The notes under the pieces are model-generated. The model was not told where the DNA came from. It saw only the letters and a program-made list of their open reading frames with translations, and searched no databases. This document shows, piece after piece, positions 33,063 through 44,067 of a stretch of DNA of 64,000 nt. The stretch covers positions 2,346,001-2,410,000 of the forward strand of contig NZ_CP017477.1 of the NCBI RefSeq assembly GCF_001761365.1. Reading direction: 5' to 3'. Positions within the stretch are counted from its first letter, which is position 1, and each line of letters starts with the position of its first letter. This DNA is from Polaribacter vadi. Lineage in GTDB: Bacteria; Bacteroidota; Bacteroidia; Flavobacteriales; Flavobacteriaceae. The position numbers and the translations under genes are program-made.

Positions 33063-35807
33063 TTAGTTTACTTGAACCGAATATGTTCCAGACTTTAACT
33101 CTAAAACTACTCCACTTTCTTCCGTTTTATAACTTACGGAAGTTTTAATCAATCTATTTTTATTAATTTTTACTTTTGATGCTTTTATAGTTGGTAAATA
33201 AACAACTGCTGTTGTATTTGCAGGAATCGTAATTTCCCATTCTAGTTTACTTTTCGTTTTTTTCCAATGACTTTTTATTTTTCCATATTTCGATTCATAT
33301 GAGGCATTTACAAAACTTAAACCTGCTTCAAAGTCTGGTTTCATAATAATTTGTTTAAAACCAGGATATTTTGCGCTGCTTTTAATACCTGCCATATTTT
33401 CGTAATACCAAATCATTAAATCGCCTAAAAGCATTACATGATTTTGGGAGTTCATTTCTGGATTTGCAGTATTTCCATTCCATAATTCCCAAATAGTAGT
33501 CGCACCATTTTCAACCATATATCCCCAACTTGGATAGGTTTTATTGGATGCTAATTTGTATGCTAAATCACCTCTACCAAAATCGGTTAGCGTTCGCATT
33601 AAAAATTGAATACCAACAACACCTGTACTTACGTGACCACCTTTAACCACCTCAACTTGATAGACCATATTTTGAAAAACTTTATCTTCCAAATTATCTG
33701 GTACCATACCAAAAGCCAAAGGCAACACATTAGCTGTAACTGTATTATTAGCATAACTAAATGATTCTTTATTAAAATATTTATCATTAAAAGCCTTTTT
33801 AATACGTGATGATAATTCATCATAATGTACTATATCTGCTTTATTTTGATTTGTAATTTCAGCAAACTTCTTCATAATTTGAAGCAAATGATAATAAAAT
33901 GCACTAGATAATACTTCACCATCAGTTAGCCTAGTTGGATCTTTAGAACGAATAATTTCTAACGATTCTGGTGGCACACACCAATCTCCATATTTATCCT
34001 TCGTCATTAAATCATTTTTCAAATAATTTTGTTCCATATAATCCATCCATTTCTTCATATATGGATAATGGTCTTTTATCCCTTTTTTATCACCAAACTG
34101 ATGATATAGCATATCAGCAACTTTTATATAAGCACCTTGCCAAGTCACACCATCACCATAATAACGCCAAAATGCAGGTGCCACATCTGGTATACCACCA
34201 TCTAAAGTTTGAGAAAATTTAATATCGTCTAACCATTTTGCGTAAAGTGTTTGGTTGTCGAATAAAAAGCTTTCTCCATAAGCACCAGTTGTTCTGTCTC
34301 CTAACCAAGGTTGACGTTCATTTCTTTGCGGGCAATCAATTGGCATCCCTTTATAATTTCCACGAATACCCCAAAAAGCATTTTTAAATATTTGATTCAT
34401 GGTTTCGTTAGAACTTTCGAAAGTTCCAGTAGTTTCAATATCATCATAAACTACTTTTCCAACAAAATCATCTATTGTTGGCTTGTAATTAAATCCTGAA
34501 ACTTCAACAAAACGGAATCCGTGAAACACAAATTTTGGTTCCCAAATTTCTACTCCTTCACCTTTTAAAATATATGTATCAGTTACTCTAGCATCTCTTA
34601 AATTGGCTATGTATAATGAACCATCATCTTTTAAAGATTCGGCAAATTTCATGGTTATTTTATCACCTCGATTTCCCTTCACCTTAAGTTGTAACCAACC
34701 CACCATATTTTGGCCCATATCTAAAATATAGCTGTAATTTTTTGTGGTTGTAATTGATATTGGTGCTACCTCACTTTTAACAACCATATTCGGGGTCATT
34801 TGAGCTTCTAGAAATCCACCTGGTTCTTGTACCCACATGAGGTTTAGCCAATTGCTATCATCAAAACCAACGTTGTTCCAATTTGGCATTTCTTTTCGGG
34901 CATCATAGGTTTCTCCATCATATTCGTTATTACTTTTGATAGGGCCATAAGGTGTAAATTTCCAAGACTCATCTGTTTTTATGGTTTCTCTGGATCCATC
35001 TATATATTCTACAACCAGTTGCAACGCCATTTTTGGAAAACCAAATGTTTGGATTTTATAAGGTTTGTATTCTTGACGCATTGCAAAAAAGCGTCCGTTT
35101 CCTAAAATAGTTCCCAATACATTTTCGCCTTCTTTTAGATTTGAAGTAACATCAAAAACATTATATTTTACATTTTTAGTATAATCTGTTGGAACGGGTG
35201 CTAATACTTGATTTCCAATTTTCTCTCCATTCATATACAATTCATACAAGCCCATACCCATAATATATACTTTGGCATTTTTGACTTTCTTTTTTAAATC
35301 GATTTGTTTTCTAATATATCTGGCTGATAATTTTGAAAACTGCCCAATGCTGTCACCTTCAAATAAATGATTATTACCTATCCAACGTGTAGATTTCCAT
35401 TCTGCATACGTTAAAATCCCCATACTCCACAACGCAGAATCACTCCATTCTGTTTCACCTTTATTGGTCCAAACTTTTACTTTCCAAAACGCTTCATCTC
35501 TGCTATCCAAGGTTTTTCCTGAATAAACAATATTTATAGATTGATTGCTTTCAACTTTTCCTGAATCCCATAAATCACCCTGATTATTATTCAATTTTTC
35601 TAGCGACGAAGAAACTAAAATATGGTAAGTTGTTTGCTCTAGTTCAGAAGCATTCGTATCGAATTGCCAACTCAATCTTGGCTGTAAAACATCTATTCCC
35701 AAAGGATTGGTTAACATTTCACATTGTAGATTGCGAACACCTATATTTTGTGAATATATTGATCCTGAAATTAATAAAATAATAATTATAAATAAGTGTT
35801 TTTTCAT
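33063..35807 (-). CDS. GH78 alpha-L-rhamnosidase (secreted, SPI)
   Basis: A 914-residue protein with a signal peptide ending S-G-S-I-Y-S-Q and no lipobox. The family order is visible: an N-terminal fibronectin-like domain (L-Q-C-E-M-L-T-N-P-L-G), two jelly rolls (to ~430), an (alpha/alpha)6 barrel (~450-800) and a C-terminal jelly roll. The catalytic signature is D-C-P-Q-R-N-E-R-Q-P-W-L-G-D. It releases terminal alpha-L-rhamnose, probably in the periplasm. It is one of two GH78 paralogues in this operon; the other is a lipoprotein with a different barrel motif (D-C-P-H-R-E-K), so they probably cut different rhamnose linkages. Confidence 0.93.
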   Translation of the reverse strand: MKKHLFIIIILLISGSIYSQNIGVRNLQCEMLTNPLGIDVLQPRLSWQFDTNASELEQTTYHILVSSSLEKLNNNQGDLWDSGKVESNQSINIVYSGKTLDSRDEAFWKVKVWTNKGETEWSDSALWSMGILTYAEWKSTRWIGNNHLFEGDSIGQFSKLSARYIRKQIDLKKKVKNAKVYIMGMGLYELYMNGEKIGNQVLAPVPTDYTKNVKYNVFDVTSNLKEGENVLGTILGNGRFFAMRQEYKPYKIQTFGFPKMALQLVVEYIDGSRETIKTDESWKFTPYGPIKSNNEYDGETYDARKEMPNWNNVGFDDSNWLNLMWVQEPGGFLEAQMTPNMVVKSEVAPISITTTKNYSYILDMGQNMVGWLQLKVKGNRGDKITMKFAESLKDDGSLYIANLRDARVTDTYILKGEGVEIWEPKFVFHGFRFVEVSGFNYKPTIDDFVGKVVYDDIETTGTFESSNETMNQIFKNAFWGIRGNYKGMPIDCPQRNERQPWLGDRTTGAYGESFLFDNQTLYAKWLDDIKFSQTLDGGIPDVAPAFWRYYGDGVTWQGAYIKVADMLYHQFGDKKGIKDHYPYMKKWMDYMEQNYLKNDLMTKDKYGDWCVPPESLEIIRSKDPTRLTDGEVLSSAFYYHLLQIMKKFAEITNQNKADIVHYDELSSRIKKAFNDKYFNKESFSYANNTVTANVLPLAFGMVPDNLEDKVFQNMVYQVEVVKGGHVSTGVVGIQFLMRTLTDFGRGDLAYKLASNKTYPSWGYMVENGATTIWELWNGNTANPEMNSQNHVMLLGDLMIWYYENMAGIKSSAKYPGFKQIIMKPDFEAGLSFVNASYESKYGKIKSHWKKTKSKLEWEITIPANTTAVVYLPTIKASKVKINKNRLIKTSVSYKTEESGVVLELKSGTYSVQVN

Positions 35808-35814
35808 TAATATA

Positions 35815-37371
35815 TTATTCTGAAATTAACTTTTCTAATTTGTTTGAGGCTGCAATTTCTTTTCCATTTCTAAAAATTTTAAAACCTTGCCCTTTTTTGT
35901 ATTTCTCACCTGTTTTATCCCAAAGAATAGTAATGATATCACCATGATACAATACATTGTCTAAACAAAACCAATCCCATTTTTCTTCTGAAATTAGAGG
36001 ATTTACTTCAATTTTATCATCAGCTCTTGGACGTAAACCAACCAAACCTGTAATAATTAAGTCATTAAATGTAGAATGATTGTAATAGCGACTACGTTCT
36101 CTATCTCCCATCAACCAATACCCTGTAGTTTCATCTAAATATTCACCAATGTATGGTCGTCCACGATAATATTGAGACTCGACATATAAATTCATTTGTT
36201 TGAAATAATCGGCTTCCGAAACTACATCTTGCTTATAATTATTTAGTACGTTTGCCATAGCTGTTAACGTTTGTGAAGTTGCAAAAGGCCATATAGCTCC
36301 ATCCCATTCACAAGTTCCTGTACCATGACTTCTAAAACGTGGACTTCTAAGTTCTGCAGTTGTTAATCCGAAAGGCGCTGAGAAACCAGCTTCATCTTTT
36401 ATTTGTTTCCAAGCAATTTCAAATCCTTTATTTTTTTCTGGTAAATTAAAATACCATGGAATAAAACCAATCGCTTCACGAACATTTGATGACGTATCTT
36501 TTTCGGTTAACGTTTCAAAAAATTCAGCATCTTTGTTCCATAGTTTAGCTTCTACCAAGTTTTGAAGTGTATCTGCTTTTGCTTCAAAATATTGCTGTTT
36601 TTCAGTATCACCTTTCATTTTTGCCATTTCAGATAAAGCTTCAGCATTGGCATACATGTAACTGTTAATAGTTGGTCTTGCATTGCGCACATGACGTCCA
36701 CCACTTAAAGATTCTTCCATTCCGTCTTTTACATCATTTTGCCAAAACAAACCATCAGTTCTTTGTCTTTCTTCTTCCCAAGTTGTATAATCATTCACCA
36801 AATCTGGATACAGATCTAAAAGGTAGTTTTCATCTTTATTTACTAAATAACGATTGTATAAAGCATCTGCAGTCCAACTACTAAACTTGTGGAGCTTTTT
36901 CATTGGTTTCCCTTCATTTCCTCTATACCAAATATTTACATTTTGTTCAATATATTTTGGATCGTGAACCCATCTAAATTCGTAAATATGATGTCCTAAA
37001 GCACACGCTATTAAATTGTATTTATCGGCATAAGAACGTTGTACCAAAAATTCTGTAATTGCATAACCTTGTGGTGTATTTGTAATATGCTTGCGTAAAC
37101 TCCACCAACGGAAATAATACATTTCCTCAAAATTATCCTGTGGACATTCAAACAAAGGAATATTTGATTTCATCCATGCCCAAGCACTATCATTTGGAAT
37201 TGCTTTGGCGATGTTTTCATCTTCCATCCTATTAAAATAATCTACATAATGTTTATAATCTTCAACATTTAAAACAGCTGCAGTTTTTTTATCTGATGTA
37301 GCTAAATTACAACTACTAAGTGTTACACCTACTAAAAAAATTAATATATATATATTTGATTTTAAATTCAT
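35815..37371 (-). CDS. MGH1-like (alpha/alpha)6-barrel glycoside hydrolase lipoprotein
   Basis: A 518-residue protein with lipobox T-L-S-S-C (Cys21). The body is helical and of (alpha/alpha)6 type, with motifs Y-F-R-W-W-S-L-R-K-H, D-G-M-E-E-S-L-S-G-G-R, S-P-R-F-R-S-H-G-T-G-T-C-E-W-D-G-A-I-W-P and H-S-T-F-N-D-L-I. These resemble the mannosylglycerate-hydrolase-like/GH63-related group that in pectin PULs includes GH142-type beta-L-arabinofuranosidases. A short beta-tail ends the protein. The acidic pairs in D-G-M-E-E and C-E-W-D are the probable catalytic sites. The exact family is not certain. It lies between GH95 and GH78, 7 bases from the latter. Confidence 0.6.
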   Translation of the reverse strand: MNLKSNIYILIFLVGVTLSSCNLATSDKKTAAVLNVEDYKHYVDYFNRMEDENIAKAIPNDSAWAWMKSNIPLFECPQDNFEEMYYFRWWSLRKHITNTPQGYAITEFLVQRSYADKYNLIACALGHHIYEFRWVHDPKYIEQNVNIWYRGNEGKPMKKLHKFSSWTADALYNRYLVNKDENYLLDLYPDLVNDYTTWEEERQRTDGLFWQNDVKDGMEESLSGGRHVRNARPTINSYMYANAEALSEMAKMKGDTEKQQYFEAKADTLQNLVEAKLWNKDAEFFETLTEKDTSSNVREAIGFIPWYFNLPEKNKGFEIAWKQIKDEAGFSAPFGLTTAELRSPRFRSHGTGTCEWDGAIWPFATSQTLTAMANVLNNYKQDVVSEADYFKQMNLYVESQYYRGRPYIGEYLDETTGYWLMGDRERSRYYNHSTFNDLIITGLVGLRPRADDKIEVNPLISEEKWDWFCLDNVLYHGDIITILWDKTGEKYKKGQGFKIFRNGKEIAASNKLEKLISE

Positions 37372-37387
37372 TCTTTTACTTTAAAGT

Positions 37388-39856
37388 TTATTTCGCATAA
37401 AAAAAATAGGTTTTTCCTGCTTTCATTTTTACATCATATTCATAAAACTTAGGAAGCTTAAATGTATCGATTTTTGCTTCTGAAGAAATGATAGGAGTCT
37501 TTACTTCTACATCAAAAAACAAATCATTTTTATTGTCTCCTTTTGCTTTTTTTAGTCCTTTACCTTTTAACGGAGTTTCACTTCTTAATCTACAATTACC
37601 ATCTAATGTTGGTTGAATTTTAAGAACAGAAACTTTATTATTTTTCCAAGTTACATCAAATTCAAAACCACCTCTAGCTTTTAAACCTTTTATGGATCCA
37701 TCTTTCCAAACAGATGGTAATGCTGGTAATAAATGAATTGCACCTTCATGACTTTGCATTAACATTTCTGCAATACCAGCTGTGCAACCAAAGTTTCCAT
37801 CAATTTGAAACGGTTGATGCGCATCTAACATATTAGGATAAGTACCTCCACCTTTTCTTTGATCGGCAGTGACTAAATGCAACTGATCTTGTAATAATTT
37901 ATATGCATGGTCTCCATCTAATAAACGCGCCCACAAATTTACTTTCCACCCCATAGACCAACCAGTAGATTCATCACCTCTAAATTTTAAAGAAGTTTTT
38001 GCTGCTTGAAATAATTTTGGTGTTTTAAATGGTGATATTTGATTACTTGGAAACAATCCGTATAAATGAGAAACATGCCTGTGATGATCTTCTGGGTCGT
38101 CCCAATCATGCATCCATTCTTGTAATTGACCGTGTTTTCCAATTCGCATTGGAGACATTTTGCTTAAAGCTATGTTTAATTTATTTGCAAAATCAACATC
38201 TTTAGAAAGTATTTTTGATGCTTTCATTACGTTCGTAAATAAATCAAAAACCAATTGATTATCCATAGTTGTTCCTGCAGTAATAGATGATTTTCCATCT
38301 TCTGCTGCATGTGTATTTTCTGGAGAATTAGAGGGTACAACAACCAAATAACCAGATGAAGGTTCTGGGATCATAAAGTCTAAAAAGAAGTTTGCAGCTC
38401 CCTTCATTATAGGATAAATTTCTTCTAAATATTTTTTATCTCCCGTATATAAATAACGTTCCCATAAATCTTGACAAACCCAAGCACCTCCAGAAGGCCA
38501 CATACCAGAAGTTGCATAATCAACAGGACCTGTAATACGCCAGATATCTGTATTATGATGTAATACCCAACCATTTGCATTGTACAATCTTTTGGCACTT
38601 TCTTTACCAGAAACACTTAACTCTTTTGCCATTTGTATAAAAGGCTCATGCAATTCTGAAAGATTGGTTAATTCTGCTGGCCAGTAATTCATCTCTGCAT
38701 TAATATTCATGGTGTATTTACTTTCCCATGGGGGAAATAACATGTCATTCCAAATACCTTGAAGATTTGCGGGTTGTCCACCAGGTTGCGAACTAGAAAT
38801 TAATAAATAACGACCAAATTGAAAATATAAAGAGGCTAATTGAGGATCGAATTGGCTATCGAATTTTCGAATACGCTCATCTGTTGTTTGGTTTGCAACT
38901 TCTGTAATTCCTAAATCTAAAGAAACTCGATTAAAAAATTTTTGGTAATAATCTATATGTGATTTTTTTATGGTTTTAAAGTCTTTTGTAATGGCCTTGT
39001 CTAAATAAGCTTTACTTTTTTCTTCTTGATCTTTTGTAAGTGTTTTATAATCTTTAAAATTGGTAGCAATTGATATATACAAAGTTACTTCGTTGGCATT
39101 CTCTATACTAATAATTCCGTTTTTTACAGACTTATTTCCACCATTATTTTTTGCAAAAATTCTTCCTTGAAATTTAATACGTCCTTTTTGTTTTTCGTAA
39201 GTACTTGTAGTTCCTGAGAGTGCTATTTGATTATCTTCTGTAAGCGTTTTTGTTTTATCAAAAGGACTGTTCATAAACATATTACAAGTAATACTATTGG
39301 GTTTACTTGCGGTTAATTTAACTGCAATCACTTGATCTGAAAATGCAGCAAGAATTTCTCTGGTATATGTGATACCATTTACAGTATATTTTACGCTTGC
39401 TGTGGCGTTTTCTATATTTAAATCACGATAATAGTCTGTATAGTTTTGATGACCAGGAAATGATAAATATACGCTACCAAAGGTTTGATAATTCATACCA
39501 TTGTTGGTTTGCGACATAATATCTTTTGTAGCTAGATCTTGTGCTTCTTTATACTTTCCTTCAAAAATTAATTTTCTAACAATAGGCAGCGCTCCTAGTG
39601 CTTTGTCATGAGCATTACTGTTAGGCGAACCTGACCAAATGGTTTCTTCATTTAATTGCAAACGTTCTACTGCTGGGTCTCCAAAAACCATTGCTCCTAA
39701 ACGACCATTACCAAGTGGTAATGCTTGATTCCAGATTTCCGCAGGTTTATCATACCAAAGTTTTAATTCTTTATTATTTTGAGAACTAAGATTTTGTAAT
39801 CCTAAGATTAAAAATAAACTACAAAATAATATTCTTTTTTTACTTTTTAACTTCAT
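37388..39856 (-). CDS. GH95 alpha-L-fucosidase/alpha-L-galactosidase
   Basis: The ATG at 39856 gives 822 residues starting M-K-L-K-S-K-K-R-I and a signal peptide ending L-S-S-Q. A longer in-frame start at 39898 would overlap the esterase gene by nearly 60 bases. The overlap with the esterase stop is then 17 bases. The N-terminal beta-domain begins W-Y-D-K-P-A and [11 protein letters not shown]. The (alpha/alpha)6 barrel carries [13 protein letters not shown] with the GH95 active-site Asn pair, and C-terminal beta-domains follow. GH95 inverts alpha-1,2-L-fucosides or alpha-L-galactosides; both sugars occur in rhamnogalacturonan II, and I cannot choose between them. Confidence 0.93.
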   Translation of the reverse strand: MKLKSKKRILFCSLFLILGLQNLSSQNNKELKLWYDKPAEIWNQALPLGNGRLGAMVFGDPAVERLQLNEETIWSGSPNSNAHDKALGALPIVRKLIFEGKYKEAQDLATKDIMSQTNNGMNYQTFGSVYLSFPGHQNYTDYYRDLNIENATASVKYTVNGITYTREILAAFSDQVIAVKLTASKPNSITCNMFMNSPFDKTKTLTEDNQIALSGTTSTYEKQKGRIKFQGRIFAKNNGGNKSVKNGIISIENANEVTLYISIATNFKDYKTLTKDQEEKSKAYLDKAITKDFKTIKKSHIDYYQKFFNRVSLDLGITEVANQTTDERIRKFDSQFDPQLASLYFQFGRYLLISSSQPGGQPANLQGIWNDMLFPPWESKYTMNINAEMNYWPAELTNLSELHEPFIQMAKELSVSGKESAKRLYNANGWVLHHNTDIWRITGPVDYATSGMWPSGGAWVCQDLWERYLYTGDKKYLEEIYPIMKGAANFFLDFMIPEPSSGYLVVVPSNSPENTHAAEDGKSSITAGTTMDNQLVFDLFTNVMKASKILSKDVDFANKLNIALSKMSPMRIGKHGQLQEWMHDWDDPEDHHRHVSHLYGLFPSNQISPFKTPKLFQAAKTSLKFRGDESTGWSMGWKVNLWARLLDGDHAYKLLQDQLHLVTADQRKGGGTYPNMLDAHQPFQIDGNFGCTAGIAEMLMQSHEGAIHLLPALPSVWKDGSIKGLKARGGFEFDVTWKNNKVSVLKIQPTLDGNCRLRSETPLKGKGLKKAKGDNKNDLFFDVEVKTPIISSEAKIDTFKLPKFYEYDVKMKAGKTYFFYAK

Positions 39857-41261
39857 CTTCTCTATGGTTTTCTTCGCCAAATAATTTATATAATTCATTA
39901 ATATCTTTTAAAGCATTTTTTGGTAAGTTTTCTCCTTTATTACCAAAAACAAATAACTTTTCGTAAGGTTCTACAACACATTTAGATTCATCTATTTCAC
40001 CTTTTTTATTCGTTACTTTATCTAAATCTAAGCCTAAATATTTTGCCATAAATGGATACATTGCCATTCTTTTTGACACTCCATAATCATGACCTTCATT
40101 AGCAAAATGTGCGTTTTTAATCAATTCTGTTTCACCAAACAAACTATACGCTCTTTTAATAAAAGGAAACTCTAATTCTGGTACAGCATTTGTCCAATCT
40201 TTTCCATCAGAAATTATTAATTGTGGCATTGGAGCTGCCATAGCTGCAATTTCTGCATTGTTTGTTCCGGTTGCACATAAGTGGATTCCCCTTCCACTTT
40301 CACAAGGACATCCACCAGAAAAATGAGAAGACACCATTACAACTGGCACAGATACTTTAATTCTATCATCTAAAGCCGCTAAAAACATGGTATGTGAACC
40401 TCCACCAGAACCTCCTGTTACCCCAACTTTATCCATATCTGCATATTTTAAAGTTGCTGCATAATCTAATAACCTTACAGCACTTAAAACTTGTACTGTT
40501 GCTGCTATACTGTTTCTATGTGTTGTTGATGGAAATTGTAATAATGATTCTCCCCAAGCAAACAAATCAAAATTGATAACAATTGCGCCCATTTTTGCTA
40601 AGATTGCTGCTCTAATTTGCTCGCTTTTTCTATAGCGCCCATCTCCAAAATGACCATTTGGCATAATGATTACTGGAGATTTTTTCTTTAACGGATAAGG
40701 TTTGTAAATAGAACCTGTTGTATAGACACCAGGAAGAATTTCTAAACCAATATTTTCTACTGAATATCCTTTATATTTTCTTTTTTTTGTTAAAATCGGT
40801 TTAGAATTTGGAGTTTCAGGTGCTTTATCAAATCCTAAAGAAAGCTTCATACAGTCTTTTATTTCGGCTTTTCTTTTTACCCAATCTTCTTTTGTTATGT
40901 ATAAATTTGTTAGAAAAGATAAACGTTGTGTTGCTTTATCTATAGAAACTTTGTAGTGTTCATATTTTCTAATTTGATAAAATCCATCTGGTTTTTTAAA
41001 ATAAGTTAAATTAAAAGGAGACAATACATTTGACAAAGAAACTTCTAAATTTCCTTGCTCAATTCTCCAATCAGAAAAATCTAATTCTTTACCTTTTAAC
41101 AATCCTCTATCATCAACAACTTTTATCTTAAAAATTGTTTCTATTTTTTTAATAGTTTCAATAATACTATTTCTATAATTTGTATCTGATGTTTGCGTTT
41201 GTGCACTTGACAAAGTAATCATTAGAATAGAAAATAGTATTGTATATTTTATCTTTTTCAT
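39840..41261 (-). CDS. STN-like domain fused to an alpha/beta-hydrolase esterase (pectin methylesterase/acetylesterase type)
   Basis: A 473-residue protein. A signal peptide ends L-S-S-A-Q. Residues ~30-100 resemble an STN domain ([11 protein letters not shown], then [14 protein letters not shown] and D-G-F-Y-Q-I), which is normally found at the N-terminus of TonB-dependent receptors and secretins. The rest is an alpha/beta hydrolase with nucleophile elbow G-G-S-G-G-G-S (Ser), a Cys-rich loop G-G-C-P-C-E-S-G, Asp in I-S-D-G-K-D-W and the late His in N-E-G-H-D-Y. It resembles the esterases of rhamnogalacturonan II PULs such as the CE19 pectin methylesterase, so de-esterification of galacturonan is likely. 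The STN fusion is odd. Confidence 0.7.
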   Translation of the reverse strand: MKKIKYTILFSILMITLSSAQTQTSDTNYRNSIIETIKKIETIFKIKVVDDRGLLKGKELDFSDWRIEQGNLEVSLSNVLSPFNLTYFKKPDGFYQIRKYEHYKVSIDKATQRLSFLTNLYITKEDWVKRKAEIKDCMKLSLGFDKAPETPNSKPILTKKRKYKGYSVENIGLEILPGVYTTGSIYKPYPLKKKSPVIIMPNGHFGDGRYRKSEQIRAAILAKMGAIVINFDLFAWGESLLQFPSTTHRNSIAATVQVLSAVRLLDYAATLKYADMDKVGVTGGSGGGSHTMFLAALDDRIKVSVPVVMVSSHFSGGCPCESGRGIHLCATGTNNAEIAAMAAPMPQLIISDGKDWTNAVPELEFPFIKRAYSLFGETELIKNAHFANEGHDYGVSKRMAMYPFMAKYLGLDLDKVTNKKGEIDESKCVVEPYEKLFVFGNKGENLPKNALKDINELYKLFGEENHREDEVKK

Positions 41262-41265
41262 TATA

Positions 41266-44067
41266 TCAATTATTTAAAAAAGATTCTATATGATAAACAC
41301 CAGAACCTAAAGTAATTGTTGGTTTTTCTGTGTTTGATTTTATTTCAATTATACTTTCAAATTTCTCTAAAGCTTTACCATTTATAGTTATTCTTGATTG
41401 TTTTGCAACAGGTAAAACAACAGTCGCATTTGTATTTACTGGTATTTCTATTTTAAAATCTATTACGTCTTTTTTCACTTCCCACTCAGAAATAATTTTC
41501 CCATAAACCGATTTGTAACTCGCCTTGACAAACGTCATATCTCCCACAATTTCTGGTTGTATGAAGAAATGTTTAAACCCTGGATTTTCAGGATCGGGAA
41601 CGATTCCTGCTAAACTTCGGTAAAACCATTCTTCAATTTGCCCCATCATAAAATGATTCCATGAATTCCCTTTTCTAGGATCCCATTGTTCTGTTAATGT
41701 GGTTAACCCGAATTGAATTTGAAATCCGTAACCAGGCGTATCATAATGATTATTCATTTTATACATCACATCATTTTGATTATTTCTTGCCAATGCCTGA
41801 AATAAATAACGGTTACCAACATCACCTGTAGTAAGCCTATATCCTCTGGATTTAATATCTTTTAAAAGATTATCCATTACACCTTTTCTATTTTGAGGCT
41901 CAACAATATCCATGAATACTGGAACTGCATTACTAAACTGACTTCCTGTACCATATTGTTTGGTTTCTTCATTAAAAAACTCGCTATTAAACGATTTTTT
42001 AATACCTAAAGCCAAAGTTTCATATTTTGAAATATCTTCAGTTTTATTTAAATGTTTTGCTGCTTTTGCAAATAAATGAGATGCATAATAATAGTGACTT
42101 GTTGCAGATAAAGCAATTGGGCTATTTTTAGAGTACCCAGCTGCATGCTCTCCATAATCATACCAATCACCCAAACCATAAGACAAAATATAGTTTTCAG
42201 ATTTGGATGTTAAGTAATCTATATAACGTTTCATGACTGGATAATATTCTTTTATCAAACTATCATCTCCATAATATTCGTAATACATCCAAGATAAAAT
42301 AATACCTGTAACACCCCATTCTGGAGAATCAGTAAAATCTCCACCAAATATTACATATTCTGGTGCAGTGGTTGGAATCATTCCATTTTCACGCTGTGCA
42401 TCTTCGATATTTTTCATGATGCTAGGAATGTAAGTTTCCATATTGTAGTTATAAATTAATCCAGGACCGTTTAAATGTGCTTCCTCTAACCAACCTAATT
42501 TTTCACGATGTGGACAATCCGTTAAAACTGCTTGAAAATTACTTTTAATTGCGTTATTAATTAGCTCATGTGCTTTGTTAAAAATTTCGTTAGAACTTTC
42601 AAAAGTTCCAGCTTCGCCAGCATCATTATAAATAAAATTTGATGTAATATCTAAAAGCGTTGGCAATTTAGAATTTTTATCTTCTTTGTAATTAATACTA
42701 TCTACTTGAATATATTGATAACCATAGTAACTAAATTTTGGTTGCCATTCTTCGATACCATTTCCTTTTAAAGTATACTCAAAATAATAAGGTTTACCAG
42801 AACGCCCTTGACTAATAGTACCGTCTTCTTTTAAACCTTCGCCAACCCAAAGTGTAACTTTTTGTCCTTTTTTACCATGTACTTTTATAGTTGGGAAACC
42901 TGATAAATTTTGTCCCATATTAAACACATAAGTACCTTTTTGGAGTTCTTTTACTTCTTTGACATCATATTTTTTCTGGACAGAAATTGGTGGTGCTTGT
43001 TGTGCTTTTAGAATTCCTTTTGGTGCTTTTTGTAAAATTACTTTTTTCCAAGAAGTATCATTAAATTTTGATGTACCCCAACCTTTCTGTTCTAAATTTG
43101 CATTGTAATCTTCGCCACCAAACAAACTATTATAAGTAATTGGGCTTTTTGAATATTTCCAGGTATTATCAGTATTTATAATTTGTTCAGAACCATCATC
43201 AAAAGTTACTTTTAATTTTAAAAATAATGTTGGTGGACCAAAACTTACAAAAAACTTAGAGTAACGTTTTCCTAACACATTATACATTCCGTTTCCTAAA
43301 ACAACCCCAATTACATTTTCACCATCTTGAAATTGTTCTTGAGATAATTCGTAAACATTATAATTTACTGATTTATCATAATCTGTCCAAAGTGGTGCAA
43401 ATTCGCTATTTCCAATTTTTTTTCCATTTAATGATAATTCATAATGCCCTAAACCAGAAATATAAACAACGGCTTCTTTAATCTCTTTTGAAATCGAAAA
43501 TGGTTTACGAAGCATAATACTTTGTCTTGACAAAGAATCTGACGCGTTTATAATTGAATCTTTTTTTGCTCTGTTAAAAGTTGCTGTATGATAATGTCTG
43601 CCTTCTGGCAAATGGCTATCTGCTTTAGTTATTGCACCAATCCATGTTGGTTTTAAATTTGAAGTTTCTGGTGCTAATCTAAAAAATGCGGTTTCACTCC
43701 AACTAGATTCTTTGTTATCTTGATTCCAAATTTTTACTTTCCAAAAATATTTTGTTTCTTTTTTTAAATTGTTATTTGGATAGTTTACTAACTGACTTTT
43801 GTTAGAATTAACTATTCCACTGTCCCAAACATCACCCAAATTATTACTTAATTTTTCTTCTGATGATGAAACTATAATTTGATAAGATTTTTGAGAAATA
43901 TTTGTTTTCCTAGAAACTATTTGCCAACTAAATCTTGGTGACTTAACATCAAGAGCTAATGGATTTTTAGCCATCTCACAAGTTACATTAGAAACTGAGA
44001 AATCATTTTCAGATGTGCAACTTGAAAGTAATATAACAAACACAAATATGGCTTTAAAAAGCTTCAT
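41266..44067 (-). CDS. GH78 alpha-L-rhamnosidase lipoprotein
   Basis: A 933-residue protein with lipobox L-L-S-S-C (Cys17). The usual GH78 layout is present: a fibronectin-like N-domain (V-T-C-E-M-A-K-N-P-L-A), jelly rolls (F-N-M-G-Q-N-L-S-G at ~385), an (alpha/alpha)6 barrel with D-C-P-H-R-E-K-L-G-W-L-E-E, G-L-G-D-W-Y-D-Y-G and T-L-T-E-Q-W-D-P-R, and a C-terminal beta-domain. It should remove alpha-L-rhamnose. The C-terminus overlaps nothing but lies 4 bases from the next start. It is distinct from the GH78 at 33 kb in anchor and motif, suggesting separate rhamnose linkages. Confidence 0.93.
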   Translation of the reverse strand: MKLFKAIFVFVILLSSCTSENDFSVSNVTCEMAKNPLALDVKSPRFSWQIVSRKTNISQKSYQIIVSSSEEKLSNNLGDVWDSGIVNSNKSQLVNYPNNNLKKETKYFWKVKIWNQDNKESSWSETAFFRLAPETSNLKPTWIGAITKADSHLPEGRHYHTATFNRAKKDSIINASDSLSRQSIMLRKPFSISKEIKEAVVYISGLGHYELSLNGKKIGNSEFAPLWTDYDKSVNYNVYELSQEQFQDGENVIGVVLGNGMYNVLGKRYSKFFVSFGPPTLFLKLKVTFDDGSEQIINTDNTWKYSKSPITYNSLFGGEDYNANLEQKGWGTSKFNDTSWKKVILQKAPKGILKAQQAPPISVQKKYDVKEVKELQKGTYVFNMGQNLSGFPTIKVHGKKGQKVTLWVGEGLKEDGTISQGRSGKPYYFEYTLKGNGIEEWQPKFSYYGYQYIQVDSINYKEDKNSKLPTLLDITSNFIYNDAGEAGTFESSNEIFNKAHELINNAIKSNFQAVLTDCPHREKLGWLEEAHLNGPGLIYNYNMETYIPSIMKNIEDAQRENGMIPTTAPEYVIFGGDFTDSPEWGVTGIILSWMYYEYYGDDSLIKEYYPVMKRYIDYLTSKSENYILSYGLGDWYDYGEHAAGYSKNSPIALSATSHYYYASHLFAKAAKHLNKTEDISKYETLALGIKKSFNSEFFNEETKQYGTGSQFSNAVPVFMDIVEPQNRKGVMDNLLKDIKSRGYRLTTGDVGNRYLFQALARNNQNDVMYKMNNHYDTPGYGFQIQFGLTTLTEQWDPRKGNSWNHFMMGQIEEWFYRSLAGIVPDPENPGFKHFFIQPEIVGDMTFVKASYKSVYGKIISEWEVKKDVIDFKIEIPVNTNATVVLPVAKQSRITINGKALEKFESIIEIKSNTEKPTITLGSGVYHIESFLNN

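Noticed and set aside
39857..39898. Longer start of GH95
   Set aside because: It would overlap the esterase by nearly 60 bases and lengthen the signal peptide n-region.
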